This document shows, one piece after another, positions 9,934-18,718 of a stretch of DNA of 64,000 nucleotides; positions within the stretch are counted from its first letter, which is position 1; each line of letters begins with the position of its first letter. The notes under the pieces were generated by a model. It was not told the origin of the DNA. It made no database searches and saw only the letters and a program-made list of their open reading frames with translations. Both the position numbers and the translations under genes were made by a program. This DNA is from SIG452 sp045631485 (lineage in GTDB: Bacteria > Bacillota > Clostridia > UMGS1840): assembly GCA_045631485.1 (NCBI GenBank), contig JAZQUU010000028.1:1-64000 (forward strand), read 5' to 3'.

Positions 9934-11544
9934 ATGAGAAAGATAATATGTTTATGTCTGTCTTTGGTCTTAATGTCCTTGTCTACAACAGTTCATGCAA
10001 GCCTTGATATCATCAATACTCAAGGAAGCATAACGATAAAAGGCATGGTATCTTCAGGAGAGCTGGACTATGCAACAGAAGCAACTGTTACAGTGTTTGA
10101 TGAAGATGGAAATCTTAATTACATAGATGTCATTCCTGTTTCAAAGGATGGAACCGCAGAATTTTTGTATGATAATCAGGGTAATAGCGGTGATTATGAA
10201 TTTTATGTTGATATCAGCGCGTTTAATATTATCGAAAGAGCAACTCTCGAGGGCTTTGTTGGCAAAGATTATTGGGATTTGTTTATCAGCAGAATGTCAG
10301 GTTTTGCGCAAAATAGAGCTTATGACGATTTAAAAACAAATCTGTTTGCTGAAAAAGAAAGAGGATTGCTGGAATTCGACGATTCTTTGTATAACTCATT
10401 GACAGATAAAGATACTGTTTGGGTAGTTATGTCGGAAGACTGTGCGGCACCATATCAGAATGTAGATGAGATTCTGAAGGGATTTCAACAGGCGGTATAT
10501 CTCTGCAAAATGAACGAAGCAAATGACGCTGCAGCTTGGTATGAATTCATGAAAGAATCCCTTGGCTCTGTGATTCCTCTTGGGGAAAGCGGTATTGTAA
10601 TTGATGAATATACCGTAGAAACCAAGACTGCTGTTTTGGCATCAATTGCAAACACAGATTATTCCAAAACAACAGATGCTAGCGAGGCATTGCTGAAGGC
10701 AGGGCTTTTTAAGGCGATTGAAAATGCATATCATTATACTGATGTGAAATCGGCGGTGAAAGCTTATTACAATGCGGGATATATTACTGCAAACCCGCAA
10801 AACATCACTGAAAATCAGTATAAAAACGCAAAGGGATCCCGTGTGAACAGTTACAGCGATGTGAACAGTTTATTTGTAACTTCCGGCACTATTCCTAATG
10901 GTGGTTCCAATATTGAAACCTCATTTGGTGGCGGAGCTGTATCCCATGCCCCTGCAGTTTTACAACCCATTTCAGAAACTGTTAGCGAGCAAAGCGGTAA
11001 GATGACTTTTTCCGATATGGAAGATGCAAAATGGGCTCTCAAACAAGTAGAGCTGCTCTATGAAAAAGGAATCATCAACGGAACCGGTGATGGCATGTAC
11101 AGTCCTCATAAAAACGTTACTCGAGCTGAAATGGCAAAAATGCTGGTGATTCTTGGTGGGTATGATATTGTTCCTTGTGATATTCCGTTTAACGATGTTG
11201 ACCCCAATGCCTGGTATTATCCATATATCTGCACAGCATATCAAAATGGAATATTTAATGGAATCAGTGGAAATGAATTTGGGGTTGACAGAAATATCAC
11301 ACGTCAGGAACAGGCTGTAGTACTATATCGATTGCTTGCACAAAAGCAGGTCGAAATGTCGCAAGATTCAAAGGGTTTTGCAGATGAAGAAAATATCGGT
11401 TCATGGGCTCGTGATGCAGTATATTCTCTTCGTCAAAAAGGTATTGTATCCGGTAGAGGCGGAAATCTGTTTTGTCCGAATGAAGCGGTAACAAGAGCAG
11501 AAGCTGCTGTTTTTATAGCGAATGCTTATAGTCACATTTTATAA
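9934..11544 (+). CDS. SLH-domain surface protein
   Basis: A strong AAGGAGGAAAG ribosome site precedes the ATG. The signal peptide ends near VHA (~residue 22). Residues ~25-340 form a domain I do not recognise, with a short beta-rich start and a mostly helical body. Three SLH repeats fill the C-terminus (about 345-405, 410-470, 475-536), each with the W/Y-A...GI(I/F/V)xG...F/YxP..xVTRAE pattern. SLH repeats bind pyruvylated secondary cell-wall polymer, so the protein is probably wall-attached. It lies 16 bp after the glycosidase gene and 11 bp before another SLH gene, in one transcription unit. It may act as an anchor or scaffold for the exported glycan-binding proteins; that role is inferred. 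Confidence 0.85.
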   Translation: MRKIICLCLSLVLMSLSTTVHASLDIINTQGSITIKGMVSSGELDYATEATVTVFDEDGNLNYIDVIPVSKDGTAEFLYDNQGNSGDYEFYVDISAFNIIERATLEGFVGKDYWDLFISRMSGFAQNRAYDDLKTNLFAEKERGLLEFDDSLYNSLTDKDTVWVVMSEDCAAPYQNVDEILKGFQQAVYLCKMNEANDAAAWYEFMKESLGSVIPLGESGIVIDEYTVETKTAVLASIANTDYSKTTDASEALLKAGLFKAIENAYHYTDVKSAVKAYYNAGYITANPQNITENQYKNAKGSRVNSYSDVNSLFVTSGTIPNGGSNIETSFGGGAVSHAPAVLQPISETVSEQSGKMTFSDMEDAKWALKQVELLYEKGIINGTGDGMYSPHKNVTRAEMAKMLVILGGYDIVPCDIPFNDVDPNAWYYPYICTAYQNGIFNGISGNEFGVDRNITRQEQAVVLYRLLAQKQVEMSQDSKGFADEENIGSWARDAVYSLRQKGIVSGRGGNLFCPNEAVTRAEAAVFIANAYSHIL

Positions 11545-11555
11545 GGAGGGGTTGT

Positions 11556-14159
11556 ATGAAAAAGATAATATCAATTTTATGTCTGATGTCCATTCTTATG
11601 CAATGTGTGATTGTTGCCCAAGCGGAAGATTCCAATACGATTACTGAACAAATGGAAACCATTTATCAGCTTGGAATTATGGCAGATGTCAACCAGTCAA
11701 ATGAGGAAGTAACAAGATCTGATTTTGCTGAAATGGTATGTAATCTTTTATATGGAAAAGCAAATATAACGGTTGCAACAAAGTCATATTATCAAGACGT
11801 TGACGTATATCACTATGCTGCAGCACCTATCCAGATGCTTACTGAACATGGAATTACACAGGGTTATGCTGATGGTAATTTTTATCCTGAGCGCAACATT
11901 GCAGTTCACGAGGCCGTAACAATGATTTTAAGAGCGGTTGGTTATGAATTTCTGTTAAGTTCGGGAGAAAGTGTTCAGTCGATTGCATCAAAAGCAGGGA
12001 TTGGAAAAGGTTTGAACTTTGGTGCAAATCTGACAAAAGAAACTGCGGCAGAAATTATTTTTGATGCGTTATATGCTGACACAATGCAAACATCCTTGAC
12101 TGAAAATGTAGTCAGCAGAGGCGATATCGTTATGTCGGAATTCCTTGGCTTGCAGTACAAGGATGGAGTAGTAGATGGTGTTTGCGGAAAGTCCTTATAT
12201 GATCACTTTGTTCACGAAGGTACCGTATCCATCGATGAAACAAAATATACAATCACATGCAAAGTGGATGAATCGTTGCTGGGAAAATATGTCAGATTCT
12301 ATTACAACGAAGAAGATGACGTAGTAAGAGCAATCGTCCCCAAAAAGAACACGATTCTTGTAATCGAGGCAGATTCCATTATAGATGCCGATAATTCTAA
12401 GATTACTTACAAAACTCAAAATGACAAGGAAAAAACTATAAGAATTAATGATGGGGCAGATTTGCTTTATAACGGACTCGTCATCAACGACCTTTCTCTC
12501 TATCTTCCTCAGAATGGAGAAATTAAGCTGATTGACAGAGGAGATGACGGGAGCTATGATGTGGTTTTTGTTTCGGAATACACAAGTTATCTGGTTTCAA
12601 GAACGAGTGTGTACGATGAAAAGATTACTTTATATAACACGCCTGAAAGCATCAACTTAAAAACGTATGACAAATACGAAATTGTTGATCAGAACAATGT
12701 TCAGTTAAAGTTGGATGCAATCACTCCGAATGTTGTTATTAGTGTATACAAAGCAGGAACCAAGCACATCAAGATTGTAAAATCTGATGAAACTGTAACC
12801 GGAATGATCACAGAGGTTTGGCTGGATGATGACGGAAGAACAGTAATAACGGTTGGAGAACGTCAGATTACTCTGTATAGTCATTGTTATTTTGGTGGTA
12901 TTTCACTTTCAGCTGGTGCAAACGTTACTGTTCATCTGGATGCATTTGGTATCGGAACAGCTATTCAAACTGAAAAAAAGGACGATTGGCAGTTTGGATA
13001 CCTTATCGCGGCAAGATATATGCCCGGATTGGAAAGTTCTGTTCATTTAAAGGTACTGACTGCAAGTGGGGAACAGAAGGTATTCAACCTTGTTGATAAA
13101 ACAAAGATTGATGATGATAAAAAGACTCCTGAAGTGGCTATCACATACTTAAATAATGCTTTTCATAATTTTGACGATGAGATTGAAGGTGGAGAAGAGT
13201 ACAAGAAGGAACTCGTTACCACAAGATTGATGCGGTATAAATCGGATGGAGATATCATCACACAACTGGATACACCCATCAAATATGGTCTTTATGAAGA
13301 AAGCAATCAACCGGAAATGACACAAAGTGATAAACTGCTTTTGAGAGTCAAAGGGAATTTATATATCCCTGAAAACAAGAGAGGGTTTAAAGCGGTTTAC
13401 ACGGATTACACTGATTTGCAAGGGGAAGTGTTTTACACAGAAAGCACCCCAGTGTTTGTTATTCCGACGGTGGAAAATACCGAAGCAGATGAGGAAGATT
13501 ACACCGTAATTACTGGTAAAGAACTGCTCTCAACCTATGGCGAGTTTGTTTATATGTCCAGTTATTATACGGATATCAACAGTTTTGTACCGGTAGCCAT
13601 TGTGGTACGAAAAGATACCTTTAAAAGTAGCGATACAAGACTGCTTGTAGTTAATGCGATAAAAAAAGTGTGGGACGAGGATGAAGATGCAGTTGTAACT
13701 CAGATAGAGGGATATATCAACGGTTCGCTGACTGCTATGACAGTTGATGAAAATAATAGCAGTATGTCCGTTGTAACGCTCAAACAAGGCGATTGTATTG
13801 CATATGATATGTATAATCAGAAGTTGCGACTGACTCAAATGATTTATAGAGCAGATGGGGGAGGCACCCTTAACGACAATTATTTTTGGTCAAAAAATAA
13901 TGAATCTCTCTTTAACGTATCATTCCGTGCCATCATAGGAAGAGCAGGGGCTATCAATGGTAGTTATATGCATTTAAAAATTGATAGCGAAAGCAAGATT
14001 GATGAATTGATCGAGCTTCCGAGCAACATTGCATTTTTCGATTCGTCTAAACCTACAAAATCCATTCATATGGGAGACTCTTCAGGAATATCGGCAAACG
14101 ATATTGTAATTGTTTCCTCTAGACAAGGCGTACAACAAGATGTTATTGTGATAAAGTAA
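11556..14159 (+). CDS. SLH-domain surface protein with large beta-rich C-terminal region
   Basis: A GGAGGGG ribosome site precedes the start. The signal peptide ends near AQAED (~residue 23). SLH repeats here are N-terminal: about 28-70, a good one at about 75-140 (YYQDV...GITQGYADGNFYP), and a degenerate third at about 140-185. The remaining ~680 residues are beta-rich, with repeated VxVI/ITVGxRxI-like strands and no recognised catalytic motif. This N-terminal-SLH design mirrors the C-terminal-SLH protein just upstream. The two may form a wall-bound pair presenting a binding surface, which is inference. The gene ends about 90 bp before the ABC transporter genes. Confidence 0.8.
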   Translation: MKKIISILCLMSILMQCVIVAQAEDSNTITEQMETIYQLGIMADVNQSNEEVTRSDFAEMVCNLLYGKANITVATKSYYQDVDVYHYAAAPIQMLTEHGITQGYADGNFYPERNIAVHEAVTMILRAVGYEFLLSSGESVQSIASKAGIGKGLNFGANLTKETAAEIIFDALYADTMQTSLTENVVSRGDIVMSEFLGLQYKDGVVDGVCGKSLYDHFVHEGTVSIDETKYTITCKVDESLLGKYVRFYYNEEDDVVRAIVPKKNTILVIEADSIIDADNSKITYKTQNDKEKTIRINDGADLLYNGLVINDLSLYLPQNGEIKLIDRGDDGSYDVVFVSEYTSYLVSRTSVYDEKITLYNTPESINLKTYDKYEIVDQNNVQLKLDAITPNVVISVYKAGTKHIKIVKSDETVTGMITEVWLDDDGRTVITVGERQITLYSHCYFGGISLSAGANVTVHLDAFGIGTAIQTEKKDDWQFGYLIAARYMPGLESSVHLKVLTASGEQKVFNLVDKTKIDDDKKTPEVAITYLNNAFHNFDDEIEGGEEYKKELVTTRLMRYKSDGDIITQLDTPIKYGLYEESNQPEMTQSDKLLLRVKGNLYIPENKRGFKAVYTDYTDLQGEVFYTESTPVFVIPTVENTEADEEDYTVITGKELLSTYGEFVYMSSYYTDINSFVPVAIVVRKDTFKSSDTRLLVVNAIKKVWDEDEDAVVTQIEGYINGSLTAMTVDENNSSMSVVTLKQGDCIAYDMYNQKLRLTQMIYRADGGGTLNDNYFWSKNNESLFNVSFRAIIGRAGAINGSYMHLKIDSESKIDELIELPSNIAFFDSSKPTKSIHMGDSSGISANDIVIVSSRQGVQQDVIVIK

Positions 14160-14249
14160 GTCTGATTTCCAATAATCATTTAACGCCGTTTGGAACTTCG
14201 TGCAAATAAAATTTTAATAAACATTTTTTCAAAAGAAAGGATGACAAAA

Positions 14250-15629
14250 ATGAAAACAAGAATTAAGGTAGCAAGCTTAATTATGTCCCTGGTACTTGCT
14301 GTAACCATGTTAGTTGGCTGTGGTGCAAAAGAAGTTGACAACACATTAGCCATCGGTAACTGGCCGAATGCAGAGGCGAATCCAAAAGGATACGAACTGT
14401 ATGAAACCAAAAAAGCAGATTTTGAAGCTGCAAATCCCGGCGTTACTATTCAGCCTGATGAGTGGAGATACGATGTGCAAACCTTCTTAGCAAAAGCAGA
14501 AGGCGAAACCTTACCTGATATCTATTACACTCATTTTACCGAAATCAATAAGATTATTGAAGGCGGTTACGCAAAAGATATCAAACCCGCATTGGTTGAA
14601 CATGGTTATTACGACAAAATGCCTGAAAACCTGTTGAAACTGGTGGAACAGGACGGCAAAGTATATTTCATTCCTGTAGAATGTTACACTGTCGGTATGG
14701 CTCTGAATCTGGACTTATTTGAACAGGCAGGTTTAATGGAGGAAGATGGAACTCCTAAGGCGCCTAAAGATTTAAACGAGCTGATTACCATTGCAACAAC
14801 CATTACCGAAAAAACCGGTAAACCCGGCTTCATTTATCCTACCACCAACAATCAGGGCGGTTGGTATTTCACCATGCTGGCTTGGAACTATGGTGTTGAA
14901 TTTGTAACCAAAGAAGATGGTCAGTGGAAAGCAACCTTCAATAACGAAGATTGTGTTGCAGCATTACAGTACTTAAAAGACTTAAAATGGAAATACAATG
15001 TAATGCCTGCCAACACCTTAGTAGATATGAACGAAGTGAACAAACAGATTGGTAGCGGCACTGTCGGTATGGGCTTTATGGCTCCCAACCAGATTAACGC
15101 TATGGTTCAGAACTACGGTGCAAATAAAGATGCAATCGGTTTCACTTATCTGCCTGCAGGCCCGAAAGGTAATGTAACCTTAACCGGTGGTACTGTTTTA
15201 GCTTTTGCGAACACTGCTTCCGACGATGATGTTATCAATGGTTTCAAATGGATGGAAATTGAAAACTACACTCCCAACTTAAGTGAAGAGTACAAAATCA
15301 ATTTCGAAAAGGACAGAGCATTGGCTCTGGAAAGAGGCCAGCTGGTAGGTGTTATTGATTCTCCCATCTGGAACGACAAATCCGATATCTTCAGCTATAA
15401 GAGCCAGCGTACTATGGAAGATTGCAACGTAAACTACAATCATATCAAACTGTTCAACGAAAACAGACTGGATGTGCATCCTGAAGTTGAAGTTGGTGCG
15501 CAGGAACTCTATGCGTTACTGGATGCTTGTATCCAGGAAGTTCTGACCAATCCTGATGCAGATTGTGCTACTTTGATTGCACAGGCAGCAAGCGATTTCC
15601 AACATAACTGCTTAGACTACGAAAACTAA
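14250..15629 (+). CDS. ABC transporter solute-binding lipoprotein (sugar, family 1 type)
   Basis: I chose ATG 14250 because AGAAAGGA (14234-14241) lies about 8 bp upstream; an in-frame TTG at 14190 and ATG at 14241 are less likely. The lipobox LVGC puts the lipidated cysteine at residue 24. The ~459-residue length, an early ATLPDIYYTHFTE-like hinge region and the NNQGGWYF segment fit family 1 extracellular solute-binding proteins of CUT1 sugar importers. It captures an oligosaccharide outside the membrane for the two permeases that follow. Codons such as AAC, ACC and TTA dominate, unlike the genes just upstream, which suggests high expression. The ligand is unknown, but the neighbourhood points to rhamnose- or uronate-containing oligosaccharides. 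Confidence 0.92.
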   Translation: MKTRIKVASLIMSLVLAVTMLVGCGAKEVDNTLAIGNWPNAEANPKGYELYETKKADFEAANPGVTIQPDEWRYDVQTFLAKAEGETLPDIYYTHFTEINKIIEGGYAKDIKPALVEHGYYDKMPENLLKLVEQDGKVYFIPVECYTVGMALNLDLFEQAGLMEEDGTPKAPKDLNELITIATTITEKTGKPGFIYPTTNNQGGWYFTMLAWNYGVEFVTKEDGQWKATFNNEDCVAALQYLKDLKWKYNVMPANTLVDMNEVNKQIGSGTVGMGFMAPNQINAMVQNYGANKDAIGFTYLPAGPKGNVTLTGGTVLAFANTASDDDVINGFKWMEIENYTPNLSEEYKINFEKDRALALERGQLVGVIDSPIWNDKSDIFSYKSQRTMEDCNVNYNHIKLFNENRLDVHPEVEVGAQELYALLDACIQEVLTNPDADCATLIAQAASDFQHNCLDYEN

Positions 15630-15660
15630 TTTTTGATTTTACTATTTAGGAGATTGTTTC

Positions 15661-16581
15661 ATGAAACAAGAAAAAAACATGAAGAAAAAGAAAGAAAAAA
15701 GCAAACTCTCCGAGATTAGAAAAAGTATTCCCGGATGGATGCTGATATTTCCTGCATTGTTTCTTGTATATTTCCTGATTGTTAGACCCCAGGTGTTGGG
15801 GATTGCATATTCCTTTGCCGATATGAAGGGTTTTAAGATTGTAGGATTCGCCGGACTTGACAACTATGTCAGAGTGTTGAAAGATTCCATGTTCTTAAAA
15901 TTGCTCGGAAACACACTTGCTTATACCTTCTGGTCTGTTATTATCGGATATTTTATTCCGATTGTTCTTGCTCTTGCAGTCAATGAAATGGTTCATTTCA
16001 GAAATGGATTTCGAACCATGTTGTATTTCCCGTCTGCTCTTCCAGGAGTTGCAGTTATGATGCTCTGGTATTTTATGTATTATCCGGATGCTTCGGGGTT
16101 GTTCAACACCATTTTAAATGGATTGGGAATGGATTCCTACGGTTGGCTGCAGGATGCAAAGAGAACGATTCCGTTCATTGTTCTATCAATGACATGGCAC
16201 GGAGCCGGTACATCAATGTTGTATTATTTTGCGGCTTTACAGGGTGTAAATCGTGAATTGTACGAGGCGGCTACCATTGATGGGGCAGGATTCTTTAAAA
16301 GAATCCGAACCGTTGCATTGCCACATATTGCTCCCATATCCTTGTTGTTTCTGGTAAAACAAATTATTGCGGTGTTCTCCGTTATGGAACAACCGATGCA
16401 GATGACAGACGGTGGTCCCAACAATGCGTCTATGTCGTTGGGACTGCAAGCATATCGGTATGCGTTTGTGCAAGGGAAGCCACAGCTTGGTATGGCATTG
16501 TCTATGATTATGTTTGTGATTCTTTTGATTGCAACCATTTTCTACTTTAAAATGGACAAGAAGTTATCTAACAATCTGTAA
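15661..16581 (+). CDS. CUT1 ABC sugar transporter permease (LplB/UgpA type)
   Basis: The first of two binding-protein-dependent permease subunits. After a Lys-rich start, about six membrane segments are visible. The cytoplasmic EAA loop reads YEAATIDGAGFFKRIRTV, the site that docks with the ATPase. Length (306 aa) is normal. It lies 31 bp after the binding protein and 14 bp before its partner permease. No ATPase gene lies in the window, so the importer probably uses a shared MsmK/UgpC-type ATPase encoded elsewhere, as is common for CUT1 systems in Firmicutes. Confidence 0.93.
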   Translation: MKQEKNMKKKKEKSKLSEIRKSIPGWMLIFPALFLVYFLIVRPQVLGIAYSFADMKGFKIVGFAGLDNYVRVLKDSMFLKLLGNTLAYTFWSVIIGYFIPIVLALAVNEMVHFRNGFRTMLYFPSALPGVAVMMLWYFMYYPDASGLFNTILNGLGMDSYGWLQDAKRTIPFIVLSMTWHGAGTSMLYYFAALQGVNRELYEAATIDGAGFFKRIRTVALPHIAPISLLFLVKQIIAVFSVMEQPMQMTDGGPNNASMSLGLQAYRYAFVQGKPQLGMALSMIMFVILLIATIFYFKMDKKLSNNL

Positions 16582-16595
16582 AGGAGGGGAGTAAG

Positions 16596-17483
16596 ATGCG
16601 TTATAAAATGGACAAAGGCGCACTGAGTGCGCTGGATATGAAACAGAAAAAATATAAAGTTTTTTACTGGTCAATCTTTACAACTCTCCTCTTGGGTGCC
16701 TTGCTTATTTGCATTTTCCCGGTGGTATGGGTTATTTCCATGGGATTTAAGGATGCAAACGAAATATACAACCAGTCCTCCGGTTTCTTTCCCAAAGAAT
16801 TTAATTTTGGGAAAATTGCTACCGTGTGGAACGAAATGAAGTTCTATAAGTATTATCTGAACACTTTTGTTATGGCAGCAGGGAATATTGCTTTTACAAT
16901 TGTTATATGCGGACTTGCCGGATATGTGCTTTCTAAAGTAAAGCCGTTGGGACACAGAGTGCTTTTTACAATTCTGTTTACGTTGACCTTAATGCCCGGT
17001 ACGGCAAGAACCGTTCCCTTGTATATGACCTTTAAAGATTTTCCATATTTACATATCAATATGTTAAACAGTTTCTGGCCTTTATGGCTGATGGCTGCAA
17101 CCAACATTTTCAATATGATTTTGTTTAAGAATTTCTTTGATGGAATCCCCACTGCACTGGTAGAAGCGGCAAGAATTGACGGAGCATCCAATCTGACGAT
17201 TTTCTTCAGGATTATGATTCCTTTGGCGATGCCGATTTTCTGGGTAGTTGGTTTGTTTACCTTCAATGATTCTATGGGAAGCTTTTTCTGGCCCTATTTA
17301 TTGATAACTGATGCAAATAAAACTGTGTTGGGTGTTCAGCTCTACAGATTGAGAACTTCAACATTCTCTATTGATTATCAGCTCCTCGGTTTATTATTTT
17401 CAATGTTACCGCAGATTGTGATTTTTGCCTTCTTCCAAAAGAGAATTATGGGCGGAATTAATATCGGTGGTGTAAAAGGATAA
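16596..17483 (+). CDS. CUT1 ABC sugar transporter permease (LplC/UgpE type)
   Basis: Second permease subunit, 295 aa, with about six membrane segments and an EAA loop VEAARIDGASNLTIFFRI. The ribosome site AAGGAGGGG sits before the ATG. It forms the heterodimeric channel with the protein at 15661. The first ~20 residues are charged and precede the first membrane helix. A GC-rich hairpin follows the stop (17501-17530), then a terminator belonging to the opposite-strand regulator. Confidence 0.93.
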   Translation: MRYKMDKGALSALDMKQKKYKVFYWSIFTTLLLGALLICIFPVVWVISMGFKDANEIYNQSSGFFPKEFNFGKIATVWNEMKFYKYYLNTFVMAAGNIAFTIVICGLAGYVLSKVKPLGHRVLFTILFTLTLMPGTARTVPLYMTFKDFPYLHINMLNSFWPLWLMAATNIFNMILFKNFFDGIPTALVEAARIDGASNLTIFFRIMIPLAMPIFWVVGLFTFNDSMGSFFWPYLLITDANKTVLGVQLYRLRTSTFSIDYQLLGLLFSMLPQIVIFAFFQKRIMGGINIGGVKG

Positions 17484-17500
17484 AAACCGCGGAAGCAGAT

Positions 17501-17530
17501 GGTTGCCGGATACGGAATATCCGGGTAACC
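17501..17530 (+). other. Stable hairpin downstream of the ABC permease gene
   Basis: GGTT/AACC and CCGGATA/TATCCGG pair around a CGGAA loop. No T-run follows, so this is not a standard terminator. It may protect the 3' end of the transporter mRNA. Confidence 0.5.
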
Positions 17531-17564
17531 GGGAGTTACATCATACGAGCTGTGTATTGATTGT

Positions 17565-17600
17565 ATAAAAAAGCACTCACCTGCATTTGCAGGTGAGTGC
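17565..17600 (-). terminator. Intrinsic terminator of the AraC-family gene
   Basis: A 13-bp stem (17573-17585 with 17588-17600) is followed, reading the minus strand, by TTTTTTAT. It lies 23 bp past the regulator's stop codon. Confidence 0.85.
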
Positions 17601-17622
17601 AATCCCAAATAAAATCGATTTT

Positions 17623-18480
17623 TTACAGTAAAGAAAAGTTGTTATAATAGTTTTTCTTATAAGTCAGCGGAGACATATTAAAGTGCTTTTTAAATAATCT
17701 GGAAAAGTGATACACACTTTGAAATCCCGTGTATTCTGAAATCTCTGTAATAGAGAGGTTGGACGATACAATTAAGTCCTTTGCGTGATTTAATTTTTTG
17801 TTAATGAGATACTGTTTCGGTGAAGTGTTAAACTTCTTAGCGAAAATTTTATTGTAGTAGGGCATGCTGATGCCCGCCATAACAGCCAAGTCGGAACAGT
17901 TAAAATCAGATTTCAAGTAATTGTTGTCCATATATTCAATGGTTTTCTCAATTAACTGATACTGTTCTTTTGGCAAATAAGATTGATTATTCATTTTTTG
18001 CATCATTGCAAAAATCTGATAAATAAAAGAAACACAGGTTGATTTGTATCCGATACTCTGAGCAGACCAGGTGTTTCTCATTTTTTCAAACAACGGTTTA
18101 ATTTCGTGGAAGTAATGAGAACAGGGGTAAACCTCAATTTCTTTTGCGATCAGCTTATCGCAGGAAAACTGAAACGCGATATGACCATTAAACTGATAAT
18201 CTTCCACTCGGTATTCTTTTATCGGAGGATTCACGATTTCGGTTGCTGCGTGTGGCATCAATACAATACAGCAATCCTCAATATGTGCTTCCACACCGTT
18301 ATAATAAAAAGTACGGTTGCAGGGTGGGAATAGTACCAACTCATAAAAATCTACAGAATTGTAGTAACTTTCTAAAGTCGGATTGCTATTTAGAGTTTTT
18401 GTTTGCAAGGATGAATCTAAAATACGTCCGAAAACGCGAATTACATCAATTTTAAGGTTATCGTGTTCGTAAAAAGCCAT
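17623..18480 (-). CDS. AraC-family transcriptional regulator
   Basis: The start is set at 18480, where GGGAGG lies 5 bp upstream on the minus strand; the longer frame to 18519 has no such site. The N-terminal ~150 residues look like a cupin ligand-binding domain. The last ~100 residues carry two helix-turn-helix units, including SITEISEYTGFQSVYHFSRL and the FN-SP-Y motif typical of AraC/XylS proteins. It is transcribed divergently from the rhamnosidase gene across a 238-bp gap and next to the sugar importer, so it probably activates this locus on sensing a sugar. A good promoter lies at 18515-18543. The inducer is unknown; rhamnose or a rhamnose-containing oligosaccharide is a fair guess. Confidence 0.92.
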   Translation of the reverse strand: MAFYEHDNLKIDVIRVFGRILDSSLQTKTLNSNPTLESYYNSVDFYELVLFPPCNRTFYYNGVEAHIEDCCIVLMPHAATEIVNPPIKEYRVEDYQFNGHIAFQFSCDKLIAKEIEVYPCSHYFHEIKPLFEKMRNTWSAQSIGYKSTCVSFIYQIFAMMQKMNNQSYLPKEQYQLIEKTIEYMDNNYLKSDFNCSDLAVMAGISMPYYNKIFAKKFNTSPKQYLINKKLNHAKDLIVSSNLSITEISEYTGFQSVYHFSRLFKKHFNMSPLTYKKNYYNNFSLL

Positions 18481-18514
18481 AAAAACCTCCCAAATCAGTA
18501 TAGATTGTAGAGTT

Positions 18515-18543
18515 ATCATAGCATATCAAAGTCGAAAAATCAA
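18515..18543 (-). promoter_or_regulatory. Sigma-A promoter of the AraC-family gene
   Basis: On the minus strand: TTGATT, 17-bp spacer, TATGAT, ending about 35 bp before the chosen start codon. Confidence 0.7.
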
Positions 18544-18554
18544 GATTTTTGTAT

Positions 18555-18568
18555 TGAAAACGTTAAAA
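18555..18568. promoter_or_regulatory. Candidate catabolite-responsive element (cre)
   Basis: TGAAAACGTTAAAA matches the CcpA-binding consensus TGWAANCGNTNWCA at all but one fixed position. It lies in the divergent gap between the regulator and the rhamnosidase gene, where CcpA control of a glycan locus would be expected. Binding is inferred. Confidence 0.5.
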
Positions 18569-18718
18569 ATATTAATGGCGTAAAACTTTTTATACAAGTC
18601 TTTTATATATAAACAAACTGTTTCAACGAATGGAAATCACTGTAAAAACAATGATTTTCATTGAAATAAAATCACTAAGTTATATTTGTTAATAAATACA
18701 GGAAAGCGAGCGAAGCCT

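Noticed and set aside
17501..17530. Rho-independent terminator of the ABC transporter operon
   Set aside because: A good stem but no T-run follows, so kept only as a hairpin.
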